Below, in pieces: positions 55,287-64,000 of a DNA stretch of 64,000 nt. Made by a program: the position numbers and the translations under genes. The stretch is taken from assembly GCA_963383645.1 (NCBI GenBank), contig OY726559.1, positions 115,548,441-115,612,440 of the forward strand, given 5' to 3'. The notes under the pieces were generated by a model that saw only the letters and a list, made by a program, of their open reading frames with translations, had not been told where the DNA came from and did no database searches. Position 1 is the stretch's first letter, and each line of letters opens with the position of its first letter. The stretch is from Muscardinus avellanarius (taxonomy: Eukaryota > Chordata > Mammalia > Rodentia > Gliridae).

Positions 55287-57507
55287 TATATGTTCAACAT
55301 ATACTATTATATATCAATAATGATAATAATATATTATTTTTTGTGGTACTGGGGATGGAACCCAGGGGCATTCTACCTCTGAGCTACACCCCCAGCCCTA
55401 TTTTTTTATTCTATATTTTGAAACAGGGTCTTACTAAGTTGCGAGGGCTTCACCAAGTAGCTGAGCCTGGCCACAAACCTGCGATCCTCCTGTCTCAGCC
55501 TCTCAAATGCTGGGATTACAAGCGTGCACCACCACGCCTGGCTTATAATATTATTATAATAATAATATGATAATATATAATATAAACCTGCCTCCAAGGC
55601 TGGAAGGTTGTCGGGTCTTCTAGCAAGGCCTCAGCTGCAGATTTGTGAAGCCTGAAGTGGGTCAAGAGTGTGTCTTAGCTCACAGCACGCTCCCCATACC
55701 ATGGGCACCTTGGTGGGCGGTCCATCAGGAGGTAACCTATCTGGAGCCCGGCGTCCCCACATCCCCACCCCCAAGGCCTGGATGGGGACAAGTTGGTGAG
55801 AATCTTCTCAGTTCCTAGCACCTCTGAAGGACATTTTAATTTTTTTATTTTTTACTTTTTTGCGGTCCTGGGAATGGAACCCAGGGACATTCTACCCCAG
55901 ACCTATTTTTTATTCTTTATTTTGAAACAGGGGCTTACTGAATTGCAAAGGGCCTCACTAAGTGGCTGAGGCTGGCTTTGAACCTGCGCAATCCTCCTTT
56001 CTCAGCCTCCCAAATGCTGGGATTACAAGCGTGCGCCACCACGCCTGGCTCTGAAGGACATTTTAAAATTTTGTGGTTCTAGAGGTTGGTACCTAGGGGC
56101 TTTCTACCTCTGAGCTACAGCCCCTGTCCTTTTTATTTTGAAAGAGATTCTTGCTAAATTGTTGAGGGTCTCACTAAGTTGCTGAGGCTGGCCTTAAATT
56201 TGTGATCCTCAGCCGGGTGTGGTGGCGCAAGCTTATAATCCCAGCATTTGGGAGGCTGAGATAGGAGGATCGCGGTTCAAGGACAGCCTCAGCTAGTACT
56301 TAGTGAGGCTCTCCACAACTCAGTGAGACCCTGTTTCAAAATAAAGAATAAAAAATAGGGCTGGGGTGTATTTCGGAGGTAGAATGCCCCAGATTTCGAC
56401 CCCCCGGTACTAAAAAAAAATAAAGTTGCGATCCTCCTGTCTCGGCCTCCCAACTTCTGGGATTACAGGTGGGTGCCATGGACATCTTGGAAGAGCCTTT
56501 ACACAGCTCCTCTGAAGGACTGTGGGTGGTGGCAAGGTTGCCCCCTGGTGGCCACTGGGAAGCCAGTCCAGCTGCTCACACCTGACTGCCCCCCAAAAAC
56601 ACACACTCTGGTTTCTGGGATCACTTCCCACATGCACTGCCCGGTCTCACGGTCACCCTGCAGAGAGAGCCAATGGCCAGCCCGCCTGGGGGTCACAGGG
56701 CAGCCTGCATTTTTGGAGTCCGAAGGAGAACCACGTTTCCAGGAGCGTGGCCCCCGAGGACACCCTGGCACGGTGTGCTTGGGTCGATATTATTTACCAT
56801 GGAAGTTTCAGGATCTGTTCTTCTTCGCAGTCCATAGGATGCTTTAATATACAACTTGGGTGTCTGAGCAAGGAGGGGGAATGTCGAGAGAACAGGAGCG
56901 GGTCCTTTTGAATGTTAGGGACCCTGCCCTTGCATCCTTGGGGAGAATCCACGCAAATTCCTCCCAGCGCACAGGGCTCCAGCCGGTCTCCATCTGGAGC
57001 CTGGGTAAGCGGTCTCCTCTCCCAGGGCTGTGACCGTGTGTCTCCTCGCTCGGCAGCTTCCTGGTTGGGGATGATGGCCGGGTGTATGAAGGTGTCGGCT
57101 GGAATGTGCAAGGGCTGCACACGCAGGGCTACAACAACATCTCCCTGGGCGTCACCTTCTTCGGCACCAAGGAAGGTAACGGTCACCCCAGCTGGCCCTT
57201 TTCCAGAAAGTGCGCTTCTGCTCCGTGTCCGCCCTGCGCCTGCTCCGTCTTCTCCAAAGATCCGCTCTCTTGGAGTTCTCTTCTCTCCTGACCCTCACAG
57301 CATGGCTCCGCAGTGGTCCTTCTCCAGCTGCTCCGGCTCGCTCCTCCATCTCCACAGTAGCCACCTAAGTAGTCACCTAAGCAGAGATGCGTGGCATCTT
57401 CTCTCCCCAAGTGTGTTCTCCTGCTCGTCCCCCTGGGAAGACCCGGGATCCCGCTGCTACCCCTATGTGAATGATGGTCGTGGTCATGGCTTCCTCTTCA
57501 CTACTGA

Positions 57508-57548
<41 letters not shown>

Positions 57549-57847
57549 ATTTGGTACTGGGGATGGAACCCAGGAGCCTTCTACTTTCGGGCTATACTCC
57601 CAGACCTATTTTATATATTTTTTGGAAACAGGGTCTCACTAAGTTGCCAAGTGCCTCATTAAATAGCTGAGGCTGGCTTCGAACCTGCATGATCATCTGG
57701 TCTCAGCCTCCCAAGTACTGGAATTACAAGCCTGTGTGACGCCCAGCCTGACTCTCTGTATAGCTGCGGGCTGGGCTTCTGATTTCCTGTCCTGCACCCA
57801 CAGTTCTTCCTTCCGTTTCTTACCCCTAGATTTTCCATACTTCTCTC

Positions 57848-57886
<39 letters not shown>

Positions 57887-59646
57887 CTTACTTACTTACT
57901 TATTGTACTGAGGATTGAACCCACAGGTGCTCTACTACTGAGCTACACTCCCCAGCCCTTTTGGTTTTGAGACCAGATCTTGCTAAATTTTCAAGACTGG
58001 CCTCAAACCTGTGATCTTCCTGTCTTATCTTCCCAAGTATGGGAATTACAGGCATGTGCCACCATGCCCGGCTTTCTATGCATTTTTTTTCTTTTTTTGC
58101 GGTACTGGGGATGGAATCCAGGGGCATTCTACCTCTGAGAGACACCCCCGGCCCTATTTTTTTATTCTTTATTTTGAAACAGGGTCTCAGTGAGTTGCAA
58201 AGGGCCTCACTAAGTAGCTGAGGCTGGCTGCGAACCATTATGTATGTATGTATTTATTTATTTTTGGTGGTACTGGGCATAGAACTCAGAGGCCTTCTAC
58301 CTCCAGGTTATACTCCCAGACCAATTTTATACTTTATTTGGGAACAGGGTCTAAGTTGCTGAGAGCCTCACCAAGTAGCTGAGGCTGACTTAGAACCTGT
58401 GCGATCCTCCTGTCTCAGCCTCCCAAGCGCGGGGATTACAAGCGTGCGCCACCACACCCGGCCTCCACTTAACAGATTTTAAAAACAGCTTCTCACCGCC
58501 TCTTGTTGGCTGGGGATTTTGAACATGTTGTATTTGAGGGCTTCAAAGTTCCACTTTGTGAACAATGGGGTCATAATAGCGTGGTCTTCAGAGGCTCGTG
58601 GGGAGGAGTGAATGTGTTTTGTGGGTGAGGAGCCCCCGGCTTGGGCCTGGAAGGGCCACTTCCCACAAGAAACCTCCGCGATGGAGGAAGGAAAGAAGGT
58701 TCCAGCAGGTTCGAGAGCCACTGAGTGCTCCATCCCAGAAGACCCCCGGGCTCACCAGGCGGCCTGGGGGGAGCTGCTCACGCTTCTTGTCCTCCGACAG
58801 CTGTGTATCTTTTATTCCCCACACGCGGTTCTCTTCCAGGCCACAGCCCCAGCCCTGCCGCCCTGGCAGCCATGAAGCATCTCATCTTGTCTGCTGTCCA
58901 GAAGGGCCACCTGTCCCCCCAGTACAGCCAGCCACTCCTCGTGAAGGCCGAGAGCTGCCTGGCCCCGCTGCAGAAGGCCCCTCGGCAGCGAGGTGAGGGC
59001 AGTGACCGTCCGGGGCCCTCCACCCTGGGATGCCTGGGCGCCGGAGTTGGGGTCATACTTGTGTGTGCGTTTCTTCATTGAGTAAGCATTAGCTGAGCAC
59101 CTACTAGACCCCAGAGGGCAAGGATGGTTGGTGAAATGAACTCGTAAATACTTGGTGTGTTGGACGGTGAAAAGTGCTAGGGATAGGAAGAACTCTAGAT
59201 GAAGAAGAACATATGCCAGATGAGCACATAAGGCGCCCTGACCAAGGGGGGACGGGAGGAGGGAAAGGGGACATTCCCTAATGTACATGATGTACGTTCA
59301 CAAACATAACAAGTCAGTCACCAAGCCAAATGTGAGAAGGAGGGAGGTGGAGGGAATGGGGCAGGAATGGGGCAAGGGCTCAATGAGAGGTGTGTGCAGG
59401 AATGCTCCACCATCTTGTACTCCATTAAGATGCATGACTACAGTGCACCACTAAAAATTTTAAAAAAGGCCAGGCGTGGTGGCGCATGCTTATAATCCCC
59501 AGCTTGGGAGGTGGAGACAGGAGGATGGCACTGGTTTGAAGCCAGCCTCACTGGCTTAAGAGACCCTGTTTCCAAATAAAAAAATTTAAAATAGGTCTGG
59601 GAGTGTAGCCTGGAGGTAGAAGGGTTTCCAAGAACCCCAGTACCAC

Positions 59647-59680
<34 letters not shown>

Positions 59681-60127
59681 AAAAAGTGCTATAGAGAGGG
59701 AAAAAAAGTGCAGAAAGGGATAAGATATGTCTATAGTCATTTTTTATATATCCACACACATGCACATACATGCACACGCATATAAACACAATATACATAA
59801 ATATTAGCTTGGCATGGAGGCGCACGCCCGTAATCCCAGTACTTGGAGGTTGAGACTGGAGGATCACAGGTTTGAGGCCAGACTCAGAAGTTTAGCGAGA
59901 CTCTCAGCAACCTAGTGAGACCCTGTTTCAAAATAAAACAAAATAGCCAGGCATGGTGGTGCACGCTTGTAATCCCCGCGCTTGGAAGGTGGAGACAGGA
60001 GAATTGCGCAGGTTTGAAGCCAGCCTCGTTGGCTTCAGAGGCCCTGTTTCCAAATAAAAATATAAAAAATAGGTGTTTGGGAGTGTAACCCAGGGGTAGA
60101 AGGGTTTCCAGGAACCCCTGTACCACC

Positions 60128-60163
<36 letters not shown>

Positions 60164-62464
60164 AGAGACCCTGTTTCCAAATAAAAATATAAAATAGGTC
60201 TGGGAGTGTAGCCCGGAGAAGGGTTCCATCCTCAGTACCACCAAAAACAAACAAACAAACAAACAAACAAACAAAAATACAAAAAACAAAAAACCCAAAA
60301 CTAAATAAATAAATAGATAAATATATATATGGCTGGGGGTGTAGTTTAGAGGTAGAATGGCCCTTGGTTCCATCCCAAGTATCACACACCACCGCCACCA
60401 CCATCGCCAGCCTTCCTTTGTATTTCCCACCCCAGCCTGCCCCAGCATCGTCCCACGGTCTGCCTGGGGGGCCAGAGACAGCCACTGCCCCAAGATGACC
60501 CTCCCTGCGAAGTACCTCATCATCCTCCACACGGCCAGCCGGACGTGCGGCGAGTCCGCGGAGTGCCGACTGCTGGTCCACGATCTGCAGTCCCTCTTCA
60601 CCGACAGACTCCATGAGTGCGACATCGGGTATAAGTAAGTGGATCCAGGGACCGACGCCTCTTACTGAGCGCCTGAAGGCTGAGGACGAGGAGACAGACA
60701 TTTACTGAGTCCCAGCCAGCCCCGGTGGGTCTCAGTTGGGAGGTAGCTAAGGGTCTAGTGGTGCTGCCAAATGTGCCCCACCCCTTTTTTGGGGGGGCTG
60801 GGGATGGAACCTAGGGCCATTCGACCTCCCAGCTACACCCCCTGCCCTATTTTTTATTCTTTATTTTGAAACAGGGTCTTACTAAGTTGCTGAAGGCCTC
60901 ACTAAGTAGCTGAGGCTGTCTGCGAACCGTGATCCTCTGGTCTCAGCCTCCTAAGTACTGGGATTACAAGTGTGCCCACCACGCCCGATGGCATCTGTAA
61001 TTCTTTAATAAAGAACACACTGACCTCTTGGGAGAGGAGAATTTTCTTTTTCTTTCTCTTTTCTCATCCAGTTTAGTCTGAATGGTTCTCAAAATTCCAT
61101 GAGAGCCCAGGATGATGGGACACATTCATAATCCCAGTATTTTTGGGGGAGGCTGAGACAGGAGGATAGCAGTTTGTGGACAGCCTCAGCTATGTAGTGG
61201 GGCCCTTTATAACTCAGTGAGACCCTTTTTCAAAATAAAGAATAAGAAATAAGCTGGGCGTGGTGGCGCACGCTTGTAATCCCAGCATTCAGGAGGCTGA
61301 GACCGGAGGATCGCGGTTCACAGACAGCCTCAGCTACTTAGTGAGGCCCTCTGCAACTCAGTGAGACCCTGTTTCAAAATAAAGAATAAAAATAGGGCTG
61401 GGGTGTAGCTCGGAAGTAGAATGCCCCTGGGTTCCATCCCCACCAGTACCGCAAAAAAAAAAAACAAAAAAAACTTTAATCCTCCCTGAATCTGGCTTTG
61501 AGACCTTGATCGGATATCAGAGGCTCCATTACCCATAGAGCAAATCAGAAAAGAGGCCCCTTGCTAGGCGTACAAAGCCCTTGTCAGGACCCAACTAGAA
61601 AGCGCAGACTGGCTGGGTGTTGTGGCGCACGCTTGTAATCCCAGCCTTAGGGAGGCTGAGACAGGAGGATCGCGGTTCGCGGACAGCCTCAGCTACTTAG
61701 TGAGGCCCTCTGCAACTCAGTGAGACCCTGTTTCATAATAAAGAATAAAAAAATACGGCAGGGGGTGTAGCTCGGAGGTTGAATGCCCCTGGGTTCCATC
61801 CCTGGACCCACAAAAAAGAAAAAAGAAAAAAAAGAAATCTGCGAGATGCTATAAGCCAGGGTTCCCTCTTCCATCCGCCCAAACTGGCTACCAGCAAAGG
61901 GCTGGCAAGGAGCCTGTCTTCCTTGTTTCTATGACTCAGTGCTTAGAACTTAATAGAGAATGTCTGATGAATGAAGACAGGCGAGAATTAACGAGGGCAG
62001 GAGGTCTAGACTGAGTCTCCATCTCCCTCTGTGTTCCTCTAGCTTCCTTGTGGGCCAGGATGGCGTTATTTATGAAGGGGTGGGCTGGACTGCCCAAGGC
62101 TCTGGCGCCCCAGGCTACAACGACATTGCCTTGGGCGTTGCGTTCATGGGCACCTTTACAGGTAAGGGGGTATTTGGGGTGGTTGTGGTCGTGGTCGTTG
62201 TGTGGTATTTGAGGGACAGTGTCTGACATGGCAGACAAAGACATCAGGGGGTCTTTGGGAAGAGTCTTAGTTCATCTCTGCAGGGGCATCCTTTCTTGGT
62301 TACCATGGCAACAACCTAGGACCACTCCACCTTACCCATCAAAGTGTGGATGAACCCGGACTCAGCACTGAGACTTCTCATTGCAGATGGTCCCTGCTTA
62401 GAGCTCTGGACTGGAGCATATTTATAGCCAGGGGCTATAAATGATGGTCTACCTCCACACTACA

Positions 62465-62503
<39 letters not shown>

Positions 62504-63357
62504 TTGGAAACCAGGTCTCACTTGGTTTGTTGGGTCTTATTAAATTTTATTGCTGAAGCCGGGCGTGGTAGCGCACACTTGTAATTCCCGCGCTTGGGAG
62601 GCTGAGACAGGAGGATCGCACGGGTTCCAAGCCAGCCTCAGCTACTTAGTGAGGCTCTCAGCAACCTAGTGAGACCCTGTTTCCAAATAAAATATAAAAA
62701 AAAAGGTCTGAGAGTATAAATTGCATTGCTGAAGCTGTCCTCGAATCTGTGATCCTCCCGTCTCAGCCTCCCAAGTACTGGGATTACAGGTGTGTGCCAC
62801 CACACCTAGCCCCATCCCTCAGTTTTGATGATCAGTACTATCTCTGGACATCGTCAAATATCTTATGGGTGGCTAAACTGCTCCTCGAAGCGAACTACCA
62901 GGTTAAACTTTTATAGCAGGAGAAGATTTCATGCATCCTCGGAAGAACTGAATTTATGGTCCCGGGCTCAGCCCCTTTGAGTCAGGACGGTGTAGGCACC
63001 AATGCTCTTGAAGTCCTCACCTGGTTTTCAGTCTGTCTCTTGAGTGGCTGGACCAGTGGACTATACTAATGAGCTGTTGGTGGCACTGAGGGGTGGGGGT
63101 GGCAGCCTCAACGGCTTGTTCTGTCCTGGGCAGGGCACCCTGACATCCTATGTCTGATGGGCCGGCTGTGTTTTGCAGGGACCCCGCCCAATGCCAGCGC
63201 GCTGGAGGCGGCCCAGGACCTGATCCAGTGTGCTGTGACCAAGGGGCATCTGGCCCCCAACTACCTACTGGTGGGCCACAGTGATGTGGCCAATACTCTG
63301 TCCCCTGGGCAGGCTCTGTACAACGTTATCAAGACTTGGCCTCACTTTAAGCAGTGA
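52963..63357 (+). CDS. PGLYRP4: PGLYRP4 (peptidoglycan recognition protein 4, PGRP-I-beta)
   Basis: Eight exons join in frame: 52963-53011, 54094-54198, 54688-54889, 57057-57175, 58840-58992, 60436-60634, 62043-62161 and 63179-63357. They sum to 1125 nt, 374 aa (human 373). All junctions are GT-AG. A signal peptide spans about residues 1-17. PGRP domain 1 covers about 57-200 and domain 2 about 211-374. The PGRP disulfide C-x5-C occurs in both (C90/C96 and C247/C253). In domain 2, H241 and H349 are kept, but the zinc-ligand Cys of amidases is S357. The protein should therefore bind peptidoglycan rather than cleave it, as known for PGLYRP3/4. Domain 1 lacks the GHxD segment altogether. Glycosylation sequons include N21-K-T, N38-I-S and N320-A-S. 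It is a secreted bactericidal protein of skin and mucosa. PGLYRP3 should lie beyond the right edge. Confidence 0.96.
53085..53395 (-). mobile_element. Chimeric type A / type C SINE in PGLYRP4 intron 1
   Basis: Type A to 53262, joined within its B1 end to a type C copy lacking its dID (53263-53395). Confidence 0.78.
53400..53560 (+). repeat. MIR-like fragment in PGLYRP4 intron 1
   Basis: AAGTTACTTGGCTC and GCAAGGATAAAGTGAGATAA match the order of MIR. Confidence 0.45.
54094..54198 (+). CDS. PGLYRP4: PGLYRP4 coding exon 2 (N-terminal linker)
   Basis: The acceptor is TTTCTAG. Residues 18-51 carry the SWNKTQ motif and two N-glycosylation sequons. The donor is GATG|GTGAGG. Confidence 0.92.
54688..54889 (+). 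CDS. PGLYRP4: PGLYRP4 coding exon 3 (PGRP domain 1, first part)
   Basis: The acceptor is CCCCACAG and the exon is 202 nt. It contains PRKEWGA, VIHH and the C90/C96 disulfide pair, and ends inside GCDVGYN with the codon split AA|C. Confidence 0.95.
55020..55545 (-). mobile_element. Type C and type A SINEs in PGLYRP4 intron 3
   Basis: Type C 55028-55213 flanked by TGTCATGAATGTTTA..GT. (CA)n 55240-55283. Type A 55345-55545. Confidence 0.85.
55853..56480. mobile_element. SINE cluster with an opposite-strand insertion
   Basis: Antisense 55858-56050. An old antisense copy 56075-56212 is interrupted by sense type A 56213-56415 and resumes at 56425-56480. Confidence 0.8.
56538..56554 (-). promoter_or_regulatory. 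CTCF-like motif in PGLYRP4 intron 3
   Basis: The minus strand reads GGCCACCAGGGGGCAA, a close consensus match. Confidence 0.45.
57057..57175 (+). CDS. PGLYRP4: PGLYRP4 coding exon 4 (PGRP domain 1, core)
   Basis: 119 nt encoding FLVGDDGRVYEGVGWN and GYNNISLG. It ends KE|G before GTAACG. The same length and phase as exon 7. Confidence 0.95.
57509..57750 (-). mobile_element. Type B SINE with (TTA)n tail
   Basis: (TTA)n 57509-57541, SINE 57552-57750. Confidence 0.82.
57847..58463 (-). mobile_element. Three antisense SINEs in PGLYRP4 intron 4
   Basis: (TTTA)/(CTTA) 57847-57902 plus an old copy to 58075, type A 58098-58238, type B 58264-58463. Confidence 0.8.
58840..58992 (+). CDS. PGLYRP4: PGLYRP4 coding exon 5 (domain 1 end and linker)
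   Basis: The acceptor is CTCTTCCAG. It encodes GHSPSPAALAAM and VQKGHLSP, then the linker to domain 2. The donor is CGAG|GTGAGG. Confidence 0.94.
59260..59465 (+). mobile_element. LINE-1 3' UTR fragment in PGLYRP4 intron 5
   Basis: A G-rich stretch, then GATGCATGACTACAGTGCACC and an A-rich end, resembling 49485-49633. Confidence 0.45.
59466..59680 (+). mobile_element. Type C SINE with poly(A)
   Basis: Full sense copy with a ~30-base A tail in PGLYRP4 intron 5. Confidence 0.85.
59805..60386 (+). mobile_element. Sense SINE nest ending next to PGLYRP4 exon 6
   Basis: Outer 59805-59944. Inner type C 59945-60127 with (CAA)n tail 60128-60163. The outer dID resumes at 60165-60243. (AAAC)n 60245-60273 and another dID 60331-60386 follow. 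Confidence 0.8.
60436..60634 (+). CDS. PGLYRP4: PGLYRP4 coding exon 6 (PGRP domain 2, first part)
   Basis: 199 nt starting at CPSIVPRSAWGAR. It contains H241 and the C247/C253 pair and ends in CDIGYN with the codon split AA|C. SINE and CAC-repeat sequence reaches to within about 30 bp of its acceptor. Confidence 0.95.
60797..60992 (-). mobile_element. B1-dID type A
   Basis: Complete antisense copy in PGLYRP4 intron 6. Confidence 0.82.
61087..61472 (+). mobile_element. Two tandem sense B1-dID copies
   Basis: An older copy (61087-61253) loses its dID where a full type A begins (61254-61450). Confidence 0.82.
61612..61830 (+). mobile_element. B1-dID type A
   Basis: Full sense copy with an AAAAAG-type tail. 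Confidence 0.83.
62043..62161 (+). CDS. PGLYRP4: PGLYRP4 coding exon 7 (PGRP domain 2, core)
   Basis: 119 nt encoding FLVGQDGVIYEGVGW and GYNDIALG, ending FT|G before GTAAGG. The acceptor is GTTCCTCTAG. Confidence 0.95.
62465..62815. mobile_element. Antisense SINE split by a sense type B
   Basis: Outer pieces 62500-62557 and 62725-62815. The inner sense copy 62558-62715 is flanked by ATTGCTGAAG. (TA)n 62465-62498 replaces the outer dID. Confidence 0.83.
63179..63357 (+). CDS. PGLYRP4: PGLYRP4 coding exon 8 (domain 2 end and stop)
   Basis: The acceptor is TTTTGCAG. It contains VGHSDVANTLSPGQALY, where S357 replaces the amidase zinc-ligand Cys, and ends WPHFKQ-TGA. I found no AATAAA in the next 200 bp, so the mRNA end is unplaced. 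Confidence 0.95.
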
Positions 63358-63574
63358 ACATCCACCCTCCCCTCCGCTCACACATCCACCTGCACGGATT
63401 TGGATGCACCGTTTATAGTGGGTCTCTTATCTCCTCTGGATTCTGCGTTTCTCCAGGCAGGAGCTCATTTATCTTCAGCTCCTGAGCACAGTCTGGAATT
63501 TATTTTTATTTATTTTTTCTCATTTTTGTTTATGTTTTGTCTTTTAACCATGTAGCATGATCCTGTCTTTTTGT

Positions 63575-63783
63575 GTGTGTGTGTGGTACTGGAGGTGGAA
63601 CCCAGAGGCTTTCTACCTCCGGGCTGTACTCCCAGACTTATTTTATATTTTATTTGGAAACAGGATCTCACTAAGTCGCTGAGAGCCTCACTAAGTAGCT
63701 GAGGCTGGCTTGGAACCCGTGCGATCCTCCTGTCTCCGCCTCCCAAGCGCGGGGATTACAAGCGTGCGCCACCACGCCTGGCT
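63575..63783 (-). mobile_element. Type B SINE downstream of PGLYRP4
   Basis: Complete antisense copy with a short (GT)n tail. Confidence 0.83.
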
Positions 63784-64000
63784 ACTGTCTGGAGTTTAGC
63801 AGGTTTAGATGTTTGTTGGACGCATAGATGGACGAATGGACCCCATCCCGGTTCACCAGCTCAGTTTCCTCTGCTCTCTGGGAAGCCCTCCTGGACAGCG
63901 CCCTGACCCACCAGCATGCTCTCTGTTCTGTTCCTTCCCAGCGTGAGGCTCAGATCTGGCTCTTGTGGATTTTTTTTTTTTTTGTAATGGGTGCTGTGGC

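Noticed and set aside
56912..57670. 252-aa plus-strand reading frame
   Set aside because: It crosses PGLYRP4 exon 4 in the wrong frame and runs into a SINE. The correct frame is the short one with DDGRVYEGVGW.
59928..60701. 257-aa minus-strand reading frame
   Set aside because: It is the antisense of PGLYRP4 exon 6 joined to antisense SINEs and CAA repeats.

Overview
This is a mammalian genomic window, almost certainly from a non-murid rodent. The coding content is small: four protein genes of epithelial and myeloid innate defence, S100A8 (+), S100A12 (+), S100A9 (-) and PGLYRP4 (+). Order and relative strands match human chromosome 1q21 read in reverse. An intact S100A12 argues against mouse and rat, which lack it. 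The dominant repeat is a B1-dID composite SINE: a B1 (7SL-derived) 5' part, an A/T-rich linker, and an internally deleted ID (tRNA-derived) 3' part. Squirrel-related and some other non-murid rodents carry this SINE, so a sciuromorph-type rodent is the best guess.

Layout. 1-15.3 kb is gene-free: SINEs, L1 fragments, MIR remnants and microsatellites. S100A8 lies at 15.33-16.32 kb. 16.3-25.0 kb is gene-free, with a 0.42 kb direct duplication (18.25 and 21.06 kb) and a 0.33 kb pyrimidine tract. S100A12 lies at 25.02-26.42 kb. 26.4-37.8 kb is gene-free and holds a CpG-rich repeat with a 17-bp TCTCGCGA array and a probable solo LTR. S100A9 lies at 37.83-40.32 kb on the minus strand and encodes 141 aa with a long Gly/His tail. 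40.3-52.3 kb is gene-free, with strong CTCF-like motifs, a broken L1 and two related GC-rich CCAAT segments. PGLYRP4 occupies 52.96-63.36 kb in eight coding exons and encodes 374 aa.

How the genes work together. S100A8 and S100A9 form calprotectin, which withholds Zn, Mn, Fe and Ni from microbes. All ligands of both its transition-metal sites can be recognised in these translations. S100A12 (calgranulin C) binds Zn and Cu and acts as an alarmin. PGLYRP4 is a secreted two-domain peptidoglycan-recognition protein. The window is therefore one continuous antimicrobial and nutritional-immunity locus.

I separate the SINEs by eye into three types. Type A has '...cctcagctacttagtgaggccctctgcaac...' in its B1 part. 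Type B has '...gaggctctcagcaac...' and a 'ggtctgggagtgtag' dID. Type C has 'cctcgctggcttaagagaccc' and ends in 'ttccaggaacccc'. B and C are repeatedly found inserted into A. SINE boundaries are approximate. I saw no tRNA, rRNA, snRNA or CRISPR features.
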